From Ruminococcus sp. (GTDB taxonomy: Bacteria; Bacillota; Clostridia; Oscillospirales; Ruminococcaceae): a DNA stretch of 8,462 nucleotides. The DNA lies in NCBI GenBank assembly GCA_019417865.1, contig DYCW01000221.1, positions 1-8,462 on the forward strand. The letters are read 5' to 3'. The notes under the pieces were generated by a model that was given only the letters and a program-made list of their open reading frames with translations, was not told the origin of the DNA and did not search any database. How positions within the stretch are numbered: position 1 is the stretch's first letter; the number at the start of each line of letters is the position of its first letter. Of this stretch, positions 1 through 6,412 are shown in pieces. Both the position numbers and the translations under genes were made by a program.

Positions 1-117
1 ATGCAGGACTGGTTTGCTCCTCATCATAGTGTAATCCAATTGGTGGATTGTTTATTTTATGGGAAAAATGTTTTTGGAGAACGAGAAATTTTGTTTTCAA
101 AGTTTTCTGCGAGATAG
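1..117 (+). CDS. C-terminal fragment of an unidentified plus-strand protein (5' end outside window)
   Basis: Frame 1 is open from the first base to a TAG at 115-117, giving 38 residues (MQDWFAPHHSVIQLVDCLFY, then a hydrophilic tail ending FSAR). The first codon happens to be ATG, but no upstream sequence is visible, so this is most simply the tail of a longer gene entering from the left. A strong hairpin terminator follows the stop codon directly, which is the main support for a real gene end on this strand. I do not recognise the family. The gene converges on spoVM and shares its terminator. Confidence 0.5.
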   Translation: MQDWFAPHHSVIQLVDCLFYGKNVFGEREILFSKFSAR

Positions 118-165
118 AAAAACGGCGGTCTTTCCTATGGTTTGGAAAAGACCGCCGTTTTCTTT
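118..165. terminator. Bidirectional intrinsic terminator between the plus-strand gene and spoVM
   Basis: An inverted repeat pairs aaacggcggtctttcc with ggaaaagaccgccgttt, about 16 bp with one bulged A, around a short tatggttt-type loop. A run of A lies on the left and T on the right, so the hairpin is followed by a U tract in both directions. It starts one base after the plus-strand TAG and lies about 30 bp beyond the spoVM stop, as expected for a shared terminator of convergent genes. Confidence 0.9.
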
Positions 166-194
166 GGTTACAATATAGGTGACTATGTGTTTTG

Positions 195-290
195 TTAACT
201 GTCTGGTTCAGTCTCTGCTCGCTTTACCTGAAAAACCAGCCTGAAAATTCCTTTCAATAATTTTGGTGTTTTCACCACTACAATTTTCAT
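195..290 (-). CDS. spoVM: Stage V sporulation protein M (SpoVM), 31 aa
   Basis: This micro-gene starts at ATG 290-288 and ends at TAA 197-195. A strong GGAGG (298-302) sits 7 nt before the ATG. The product begins MKIVVVKTPKLLKGIFRLVF and continues QVKRAETEPDS. It matches the SpoVM pattern: an N-terminal MK, a short hydrophobic stretch, Lys7, Pro9, then an amphipathic helix with basic residues. In Bacillus, SpoVM is a 26-residue peptide that inserts into the outer forespore membrane, senses its convex curvature (Pro9 matters for this), anchors the coat ATPase SpoIVA and is needed for cortex and coat assembly. Here Pro9 is kept and the C-terminus is a few residues longer, with an acidic/polar end. 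It lies 91 bp after the MATE gene and before a terminator. A sigma-E-like promoter may precede it. I recognised it by pattern only, but length, motif and RBS agree. Confidence 0.88.
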   Translation of the reverse strand: MKIVVVKTPKLLKGIFRLVFQVKRAETEPDS

Positions 291-337
291 GGTATCTCCT
301 CCGTTCTATGTTCTGCCAGTTTTATCTGACTTACCAT

Positions 338-366
338 ATTGTATTCCAATAATGGGGAAAAGGTTC
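338..366 (-). promoter_or_regulatory. Possible sigma-E-type promoter of spoVM
   Basis: On the minus strand, AATACAAT (345-338) differs at one position from the sigma-E -10 consensus CATACAnT. Thirteen bases upstream, GAACCTTT (366-359) is a partial match to a sigma-E -35 but lacks its ATA core. The implied transcript start is about 40 nt before the spoVM ATG. Known biology supports it, since spoVM is mother-cell expressed under sigma-E in Bacillus. The -35 is weak, so this is tentative. Confidence 0.3.
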
Positions 367-381
367 TTGATGGTGATTTGT

Positions 382-1776
382 TTATGCTGAAGGTTGTAAG
401 GATGCCTTGTGGCAGGAAATCTGCTTTCGCAAATGTTTCTTAATAAGGCAATAGCAGACAATATGTGCGGAAAGTGTGATAATCCATGTAATGGGATATG
501 AAAGGTAAACCACTTGTACAGTATGAAATTCTGGAATCTGGAAGACGGTTGCAATCCAGATCAATCGCAGCCCGCAGGCACCAATTAGGGAAACCACCAT
601 TGGCAAAACTGAATAATTCAGTCCACGTAGGGCACCAACCATCACATCCATGATACCACAAAGGGCATAGGTAGCGGAAATGATATGCAGTCGTACCATG
701 CCCGCTGCAATGACTTCGGGGCTGTTGGAATAAATTTGGAGTAGTGGCTGCCCAAACAATACTGCTGCATTTCCCAATACCAATCCGACTACAATAACGC
801 ATCCCTGTCCTGTTAGCAGAATCCGATTGATGCGATTGTATTTTCCAGCCCCAAAATTTTGACTGGTGAAGGAGATGGTTGCCTGATAGAAGGCGTTCAT
901 TGCCATATAGACAAAGCCTTCAATGTTGGAAGCCGCAGAGTTTCCGGCTACCACTACATTGCCGAACAGATTGACAGAGGACTGAATGACCACATTGGAA
1001 AGAGCAAAGACAACACCCTGGAAGCCAGCTGGAATACCAATCTTCATAATTTGTATCATTTTTCCTCGGTGAATGCGAAGCTTGTTCCACTGTAAGTGCA
1101 TAACACCTCGTTCTTTCTGCATACATCGCAGCACTAAAAATGCTGAAATTGTTTCTGAAATGACAGTAGCAATGGCAACACCAGCAACATCCCAATGCAG
1201 TACAATGACTGTGAATATATTCAATATAACATTAATACATCCAGCAAAGGTCAGATAATAGAGCGGTCTTCTGGTATCGCCAACAGCACGTAGCAATGCA
1301 CTGCCGAAATTATATACCATATTGGGAATCATACCGATAAAGTAAATATGCAGATACAGAGTCGCCAGTGGCAGTACTTCTTTCGGGGTCTGCATCCAGA
1401 TGAGAAATTGTTTTGCAAAAATGACTCCCACCACCATCAGAAGCAGACCACTGGCAAAACTCATGGTGATGGCAGTGTGTATGGTTTCTTCTAAATCTTT
1501 GTTGCATTTTGCCCCATAGTATCTTGCAGCAGTGACATTGGCACCAATGGAAAAGCCGACAAATAAGTTTGTCAGCAAGTTAATCAAAGCGGTATTGGAT
1601 CCAACTGCTGCAAGAGCATTGTCTCCGGAAAATTTGCCCACCACAACAATATCCGCAGCATTAAAGAGCAGCTGTAAGATACTGGATAGCATCAGTGGTA
1701 GGGCAAACAACAGCATCTTTTTTAAGATAGAACCGCTGCACATATCCATTTCATATTGTTTTTTTGTCGATTTCAT
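382..1776 (-). CDS. MATE family multidrug/metabolite efflux transporter
   Basis: This 464-residue polytopic membrane protein (about 12 helices) matches the MATE (NorM/DinF-like) antiporters, which use Na+ or H+ gradients to expel cationic drugs or metabolites. Family hallmarks are visible. The N-terminal half has LPLMLSSILQLLFNAADIVV (about 26-45), the RYYGA segment near 85, and LLRAVGDTRRP (161-171). The second half repeats the fold with GIPAGFQG (247-254), SQNFGAGKYN (305-314) and GALRGLNYSVLP (381-392). Length is typical. The start has an in-frame TGA three codons upstream, so this ATG is the first possible one. The AGGAGG (1790-1795) lies 13 nt away, longer than usual, and Met10 or Met12 are less likely starts. 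It sits downstream of the fprA/TPR terminator with no clear promoter of its own, and its substrate cannot be told from sequence. Confidence 0.95.
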   Translation of the reverse strand: MKSTKKQYEMDMCSGSILKKMLLFALPLMLSSILQLLFNAADIVVVGKFSGDNALAAVGSNTALINLLTNLFVGFSIGANVTAARYYGAKCNKDLEETIHTAITMSFASGLLLMVVGVIFAKQFLIWMQTPKEVLPLATLYLHIYFIGMIPNMVYNFGSALLRAVGDTRRPLYYLTFAGCINVILNIFTVIVLHWDVAGVAIATVISETISAFLVLRCMQKERGVMHLQWNKLRIHRGKMIQIMKIGIPAGFQGVVFALSNVVIQSSVNLFGNVVVAGNSAASNIEGFVYMAMNAFYQATISFTSQNFGAGKYNRINRILLTGQGCVIVVGLVLGNAAVLFGQPLLQIYSNSPEVIAAGMVRLHIISATYALCGIMDVMVGALRGLNYSVLPMVVSLIGACGLRLIWIATVFQIPEFHTVQVVYLSYPITWIITLSAHIVCYCLIKKHLRKQISCHKASLQPSA

Positions 1777-1822
1777 AGGATGTCAAATTCCTCCTGATTT
1801 TTTGTTTTTCAAGGAAAACGTG

Positions 1823-1853
1823 AAAAAAGTCCAGCAGATTGGCTGGACTTTTT
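1823..1853. terminator. Bidirectional hairpin terminator between the TPR gene and the MATE gene
   Basis: A perfect stem gtccagc (1829-1835) / gctggac (1842-1848) with loop agattg is extended by A5/T5 flanks. On the minus strand it reads as a GC stem followed by CTTTTTT, 17 bp after the TPR gene stop. It should end the fprA-TPR transcript, fully or partly. A smaller inverted repeat, gctgct (1861-1866) / agcagc (1876-1881), spans the TPR gene stop codon just before it. Confidence 0.85.
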
Positions 1854-1869
1854 ATGCTTTGCTGCTTTT

Positions 1870-4200
1870 TCATATAGCAGCAGAGTCAGATGAAACAGGG
1901 TTTGTATGTGCTTCTGCTTCTGCAAGAGAGGAATAGTGATAAAATGCCGCTGTGTTTAACATGGTCATTTCTGCTAAGTTTTTTCCACTTCGGTGCAGTT
2001 GTACAATCCATGCACCATACTGTTGCAGCAGCGTTTCAGAGTATGTCAGAAGTTCGCCACGCAAATAAGTTTCATAGGACGTATTCCATGCTGTATCTTC
2101 GCTGGTGTGAATGTGCCGTGCCTGACTGGCAAGCTTGGGGTATTGTTTTGCAAAGTCCTCCATCCAGCTGACCTGAATGGAGACGATTGCTTCACAAAGG
2201 GCTTTTTTCTGTTCTGATATCGCTGGCAACTCTTTTTGCAAGGTAGCATACTCTTCGGGAGCAGTACTTTCCATCATTCTTGCATACTTTTCTGTCAACA
2301 GATTCCAACCCCGCTGGCTGGCAGCCTGTAATTCCGACCAATACTGTTGCAGCATTGCAAGCGGCCAAGTGAGATATTGACTTTTCCGCATAATTGAAAA
2401 CGTTTCCCAGTCATCTTGACAACCGGCTCGAACGCCTTCATTTTTCACTTTATCAAACTCTGAAAATTCCAGCTTCACAATTTGCTGCACCAGTGCTTCC
2501 TGTTGTTCTAATACTTCTGCCTGTGCAGCAGCTGCTTCTGCATGTACTTGCATATAAGTTTCCTCTCGTTCTGTGATGCCCTGCATTCGCATTTGGTTTG
2601 CAAGCATTTGGCAAACCGGCGTCACGATTTCTGTCTCCCATTTCTCCATGGGGAGCGTTTCCCATTGTTTCAGCCGTGCGGCAATCTCTTTACCCAATGG
2701 CAGCTGTTCGGTACTGTGCAACAGCCACTTATAGTAAGGGGCATACACATTGGCACAAAGATGTGTTGCTCGCATAGTACTCTCTGCAAAATGGGAAAAA
2801 GCAAGTATGGCAGTCAGTTTGTCTCCACGCTGCAATAAGCGGGGTAGGTTATATTGTCCTCGCTGTGCCATCCAAGCGGTTTCCTGTGCCAGCCGCCGAA
2901 GACGAACGGCTTTGGGGTAGCCAAACTGCAACGCTTTCCGAATACGGGTAAATGTTCCCAAATTGTCCTGGAAAACCGCTCCGTTTACTGCTGCTGCCAG
3001 CTGTTCTTCTTCGATTTGCAGCCACTGTGTTTCTGTCTGCGGTACGCAGCCAATGCCAATCAGGCGACGATAGAAATCGGAAATCCGGCATACGCCAACT
3101 CGATTATTTCCCTGCGGTGTCACTCTACGTGTGATACCGCAATAGGTTTTTGGCAGCAACGTATAGGCTTGTTGTAAGGCGGCAACTTGTGCTTCGTCCA
3201 TTTCATCTGGTACCCAGATGCAAAATCCTGGACCAAAATCGTGGTCTTGGGAGAGGGCATCGTCATAGCCAAAACACTCGGACCCTTCTCCCGCCAAACC
3301 AACAGCAATTTGTTTCCATGCATCTGGAAACATTCGCTGTAACATCGGTTTTCCAAAGGTTTCATAGTATTGTCTACAGAGGGTCATGCCGTTCCGAATC
3401 GGTTTTCCTCCCAGTTTTTCATAGGCACGAGCAGCATTTTCCTGTACAATCTCATAGACTGCTCCACGTCCCATATGCAATTCCATTTCAGAGAGAGCAG
3501 CCTCATAATACCAGACGGCGGTTTCGTAGTCTTGTAGCTGAAACTGTGCATCACCCATGGCTGCCAAAGTCGCACTGTAGTGAAAGTCAGACGGACTGCG
3601 TCCCTGAAATACGTCTAACGCTGTCTGTAGCAGCGGCAATGCCTCGTCTACCCGATGTAAGTGCAGCAGGGAAACCGCTAAATTGGTCTGAGAGATGGCA
3701 ACCCTGATTGTCTGTCCTTCTTGTTGGGTAACAATCTGCAATGCCTGCTTCAGTGCCGCACATGAAGCCTCCCAGTCTTCTACTGCCTGATACAGTAGGC
3801 TGAGATTGTTATAATAGCTTGCCATTCTGCCGTCTGTCGGCGACAGCAAACGATCGTATAGGTTTTTCACTGCTTGATAGCTGGAGAATGCCGCTTCATA
3901 ATCCCCAGCTGCACGCTGGGCATTGGCAACATTGAGCAAGGTGGTGGCATGGGGAATGGTTTGTTCCAAATGCAGGTTTTGGATGCATTGCAACGCCTGT
4001 TTTGCAGCGGTAAGGGATTCTGCAAAACGACCGCAGTCACGTAGAAATCCCATCTGTTCATTATAGAGAGTCAGTGCTGCTTCCCAGTCTGCTTCCTTTT
4101 TTGCTGCCTGAATCTGTTCTGTTAGAAATGCATCTGCCTCTTTCAGCTTGCTTTCTCTCAGCAGAGCATCCAGTTGCTGTAATTTATGCTGCATCTGCAT
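1870..4200 (-). CDS. TPR-repeat protein with DUF4037 (nucleotidyltransferase-like) and DUF4125 regions
   Basis: This 776-residue soluble protein has no signal peptide or membrane segment. Residues 1-265 are helical TPR repeats, clearest near 85-118 (NVANAQRAAGDYEAAFSSY), 127-157, 168-198 and 208-240; such repeats usually bind protein partners. Residues about 280-530 resemble DUF4037. They carry GEGSECFGYDDALSQDHDFG (304-323), a Gly-Ser followed by an Asp-x-Asp (D319, D321), the metal-binding layout of nucleotidyltransferase-fold enzymes. Residues about 565-765 resemble DUF4125, with EFDKVKNEG (581-589), CQDDWETFSIMRKSQY (594-609) and LLTEKYARMME (634-644). Enzymatic activity and substrate are unknown; nucleotidyl transfer is inference from the motif. 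The start lies 6 bp after the fprA stop with only a weak SD, suggesting translational coupling to fprA. I assigned the DUF families from memory of their motifs. Confidence 0.85.
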   Translation of the reverse strand: MQMQHKLQQLDALLRESKLKEADAFLTEQIQAAKKEADWEAALTLYNEQMGFLRDCGRFAESLTAAKQALQCIQNLHLEQTIPHATTLLNVANAQRAAGDYEAAFSSYQAVKNLYDRLLSPTDGRMASYYNNLSLLYQAVEDWEASCAALKQALQIVTQQEGQTIRVAISQTNLAVSLLHLHRVDEALPLLQTALDVFQGRSPSDFHYSATLAAMGDAQFQLQDYETAVWYYEAALSEMELHMGRGAVYEIVQENAARAYEKLGGKPIRNGMTLCRQYYETFGKPMLQRMFPDAWKQIAVGLAGEGSECFGYDDALSQDHDFGPGFCIWVPDEMDEAQVAALQQAYTLLPKTYCGITRRVTPQGNNRVGVCRISDFYRRLIGIGCVPQTETQWLQIEEEQLAAAVNGAVFQDNLGTFTRIRKALQFGYPKAVRLRRLAQETAWMAQRGQYNLPRLLQRGDKLTAILAFSHFAESTMRATHLCANVYAPYYKWLLHSTEQLPLGKEIAARLKQWETLPMEKWETEIVTPVCQMLANQMRMQGITEREETYMQVHAEAAAAQAEVLEQQEALVQQIVKLEFSEFDKVKNEGVRAGCQDDWETFSIMRKSQYLTWPLAMLQQYWSELQAASQRGWNLLTEKYARMMESTAPEEYATLQKELPAISEQKKALCEAIVSIQVSWMEDFAKQYPKLASQARHIHTSEDTAWNTSYETYLRGELLTYSETLLQQYGAWIVQLHRSGKNLAEMTMLNTAAFYHYSSLAEAEAHTNPVSSDSAAI

Positions 4201-4206
4201 GCTGTC

Positions 4207-5367
4207 TCACGCATTCTGGACGGCAGCTGCCAGTTCCTGTAATTTGGTTTCTGTTTCCGGTTGTACAGTCGAACGAATGGTTATAGTAGGTTCCAGTATT
4301 GTGATATTTTTCATGGACTCCAAGTAGGACAGCATTACCCGTTTGGCAGACGGTGCCCAAGAGCCGTTTTCAATGAGTGCTACCTTGCGGTTCTGATATG
4401 CCTTTGCTTTTAGGTGCAGCAGAAAATCTTCCATTGGCGGGAACACACCACCGTCATAGCTGGCACCTGCCAGTACCATCCGATCGTAGCGGAAGGCATT
4501 GGAAACAGCTTCTGCCATATCGTCTCTGGCAAGGTCTGTTACTGCTACGGTTTCGCCTGCCTGTATCAGTTTGTCTGCGAGCTGTTCTGCTGCTTTGGCG
4601 GTATTGCCATGAATGGAGGCATGGGCAATGAGCACGCCGTGTTCCTCAGGCTGATAGCTGCTCCAGGTGCTGTATTTTTCTATGTAGTGTCCAAGATTTT
4701 CTTTTAAAATCGGACCGTGCAGCGGACAAATCATAGAGATTTCCAGAGCAGCTGCTTTTTTCAGCAAGGTCTGCACTGGCATCCCATATTTGCCCACGAT
4801 ATTGTAATAATAGCGGCGTGCTTCCTCGTCCCATGGCTCCTCCGTGTCCAGTGCTCCGAACTTACCAAATCCATCCGCAGAAAAGAGAATTTTTTCCTTC
4901 TGCTCATAGGTCACCATGACCTCCGGCCAGTGTACCATAGGAGCCATAAAAAATTGCAGGGTATGGCTGCCAAGGGACAGCGTATCTCCCTCTGCTACGA
5001 TGATTCTCGGCTGATCAGGCAGGGCAAAAAAGTTCGGAAGCATCGCAAATGTCTTTGCATTGCCAACCAGTGTCACTTGTGGATATTGTGCGATCAATTC
5101 TGCAATGGTACCAGCATGGTCTGGCTCTAAATGGGAAATAATTAGGAAATCTGGCTGTCTGCCCTGCAAGGCAGTATCTAGCTGTGCCAGCCATTCTCCT
5201 GACATTCGATGATCCACCGTATCCAGAACGGCAATCTTTTCATCTAAAATGCAGTAGGCATTATAGGAAACACCGTTCGGTACGATATACTGACTTTCAA
5301 ATAAATCAATGGTTTTGTCGTTTACGCCGATATATTGGATGCCATCGGCAATGATATTGTTTTTCAT
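4207..5367 (-). CDS. fprA: Flavodiiron protein (FprA-type A-type flavoprotein; O2/NO reductase)
   Basis: This 386-residue class A flavodiiron protein is cytoplasmic. Family members reduce O2 to water, and some reduce NO to N2O, usually taking electrons from rubredoxin or a reductase; neither donor is encoded here. The N-terminal beta-lactamase-like domain (1-245) keeps the full diiron ligand set: H79, E81, D83 and H84 in SHLEPDHAG, H146 in APMVHWPE, D165 in FSADGFG and H217 in CPLHGP. The C-terminal flavodoxin domain (246-386) has the FMN phosphate loop ASIHGNTAKAAE (250-261) and the clostridial signatures SYDGGVFPPMEDFL and LIENGSWAPSAKRV. AGGAGG (5376-5381) lies 8 nt before the ATG. It is the first gene after a strong sigma-A promoter and is followed after 6 bp by the TPR gene. 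Confidence 0.95.
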   Translation of the reverse strand: MKNNIIADGIQYIGVNDKTIDLFESQYIVPNGVSYNAYCILDEKIAVLDTVDHRMSGEWLAQLDTALQGRQPDFLIISHLEPDHAGTIAELIAQYPQVTLVGNAKTFAMLPNFFALPDQPRIIVAEGDTLSLGSHTLQFFMAPMVHWPEVMVTYEQKEKILFSADGFGKFGALDTEEPWDEEARRYYYNIVGKYGMPVQTLLKKAAALEISMICPLHGPILKENLGHYIEKYSTWSSYQPEEHGVLIAHASIHGNTAKAAEQLADKLIQAGETVAVTDLARDDMAEAVSNAFRYDRMVLAGASYDGGVFPPMEDFLLHLKAKAYQNRKVALIENGSWAPSAKRVMLSYLESMKNITILEPTITIRSTVQPETETKLQELAAAVQNA

Positions 5368-5428
5368 TCCAAAAACCTCCTGATACGCTCAAAGCAATGC
5401 TACAATGATGATAACAAATCTTAATAAG

Positions 5429-5457
5429 AGTATAGCACATTTTCCCTGTTCGGTCAA
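5429..5457 (-). promoter_or_regulatory. Sigma-A promoter of the fprA operon (extended -10)
   Basis: On the minus strand, TTGACC (5457-5452) and TATACT (5434-5429) are separated by exactly 17 bp. A TG one base before the -10 (TGCTATACT) makes it an extended -10. Transcription would start near 5422, giving a leader of about 55 nt before the fprA ATG. The promoter begins 23 bp beyond the ispE terminator. I see no clear operator palindrome overlapping it. Confidence 0.85.
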
Positions 5458-5479
5458 GGGAAATTTCTCGCTTTTCATC

Positions 5480-5512
5480 AAAAAAGACTTGCCATAGCGG
5501 ACAAGCCTTTTT
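5480..5512 (-). terminator. Intrinsic terminator after ispE
   Basis: On the minus strand the sequence reads AAAAAGGCTTGTCC, loop GCTAT, then GGCAAGTC followed by six T. The stem has one bulge or mismatch. It lies 21 bp after the ispE stop and just upstream of the fprA promoter, separating the aminotransferase-ispE unit from the fprA unit. A/T flanks on both sides allow weaker function on the other strand. Confidence 0.8.
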
Positions 5513-5533
5513 GTATGTAAAAAATAAATATAT

Positions 5534-6412
5534 TTAAATTGCATGGAAGGTATGGGGAATGGTTTTGCAGCGAACGACAAACGGTACCATCCGCCGTAGG
5601 GAAATACAACAGCGGTGTGCCTGTTCCTGAGAGGAAAACAGCCCAAAAACCGCAGACCCGCTGCCAGACATCAAGCTGCAAATCGCCCCTTTTTCCAGCA
5701 TTTTTTGTCGAAGTTGTTCTACAATCTGCAAATCTGTGACCGAAGAAAATAAGTTTCCGCACAATGGTGCAATTTCAGAGAGCGGGGCATATGCCTGAAT
5801 TTGGTTTAACATCTGTGAAGTGTTTGGATGCACTGGATTTTGCAGGGCATCAATGGCATTATATGCCGCAGCCGTAGAAATGCCGCCCTTTCCCTTTGCA
5901 ATGACAACAGAGACACTGCCCAGATAGGGAAGGGGCTGTAGCCGTTCTCCGATACCAGCAGCATATGCCGTTCCGCCATAGAAGAAAAATGGCACATCTG
6001 CTCCGAGCTGTAATCCCAGTTCACAGAGTTGTTGCTGTGTCAGACCGGCTCCAGTCAGCTGATTGCAGGCATAGAGAACTGCTGCTGCATCAGAGCTGCC
6101 GCCGCCCAATCCGGCTTGGGAGGGGATATATTTCTGCAGATGGATTTCGATTCCAATCGGCAGCCTTGTCTTTTCCCGAAAGAGTGTCGCCGCTTTCCAT
6201 GCAATGTTTCGAGTATCCTTTGGAATCCAGGGAATATTGCAAGAGAGACGAATTGGTTTTTCCATATCTGTATGCAATGTGACGGTTACGGTATCATAAA
6301 GAGAAACTGCTTGAAAAACCGTTTCCAACAGGTGATAGCCATCTGCACGCTTACCGACAATATCCAAAGCCAGGTTAATTTTTGCCGGCGTTTTTAATAC
6401 CAGCCGTCTCAC
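5534..6412 (-). CDS. ispE: 4-diphosphocytidyl-2-C-methyl-D-erythritol kinase (IspE)
   Basis: IspE catalyses the ATP-dependent phosphorylation of the 2-hydroxyl of CDP-methylerythritol, the fourth step of the MEP route to IPP and DMAPP. The 292-residue protein is a standard-length GHMP kinase. It has TPAKINLALDIVGKRADGYH (8-27) with catalytic Lys11, the ATP loop PSQAGLGGGSSDAA (97-110), LGADVPFF (136-143) with catalytic Asp139, and the C-terminal motif MSGSGSAVFGLF (248-259). The start is GTG at 6412-6410. It overlaps the aminotransferase stop in a GTGA 4-bp arrangement, and AGGAG (6421-6425) lies 8 nt upstream. This tight overlap implies coupled translation. Alignment with the family start (motif PAKINL near residue 10) supports the GTG choice. 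Confidence 0.96.
   Translation of the reverse strand: MRRLVLKTPAKINLALDIVGKRADGYHLLETVFQAVSLYDTVTVTLHTDMEKPIRLSCNIPWIPKDTRNIAWKAATLFREKTRLPIGIEIHLQKYIPSQAGLGGGSSDAAAVLYACNQLTGAGLTQQQLCELGLQLGADVPFFFYGGTAYAAGIGERLQPLPYLGSVSVVIAKGKGGISTAAAYNAIDALQNPVHPNTSQMLNQIQAYAPLSEIAPLCGNLFSSVTDLQIVEQLRQKMLEKGAICSLMSGSGSAVFGLFSSQEQAHRCCISLRRMVPFVVRCKTIPHTFHAI

Noticed and set aside
306..554. An 82-codon minus-strand frame overlapping the MATE 3' end and the spoVM leader.
   Set aside because: It is in a different frame within the conserved MATE coding sequence, has no SD and no recognisable motif.
1532..1936. A 134-codon plus-strand frame across the MATE gene start and the terminator.
   Set aside because: It runs through a perfect terminator hairpin and is antisense to conserved MATE sequence, with no convincing SD or domain.
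3150..3707. A 185-codon plus-strand open frame antisense to the TPR gene.
   Set aside because: The opposite strand encodes recognisable TPR and DUF4037 sequence. The plus-strand product has no recognisable motif and low-complexity His/Arg/Pro composition typical of an antisense shadow.
5400..5430. Possible PerR or Rex operator in the AT-rich fprA leader (TTGTTATCATCATTG).
   Set aside because: The two halves do not form the palindrome either regulator requires.
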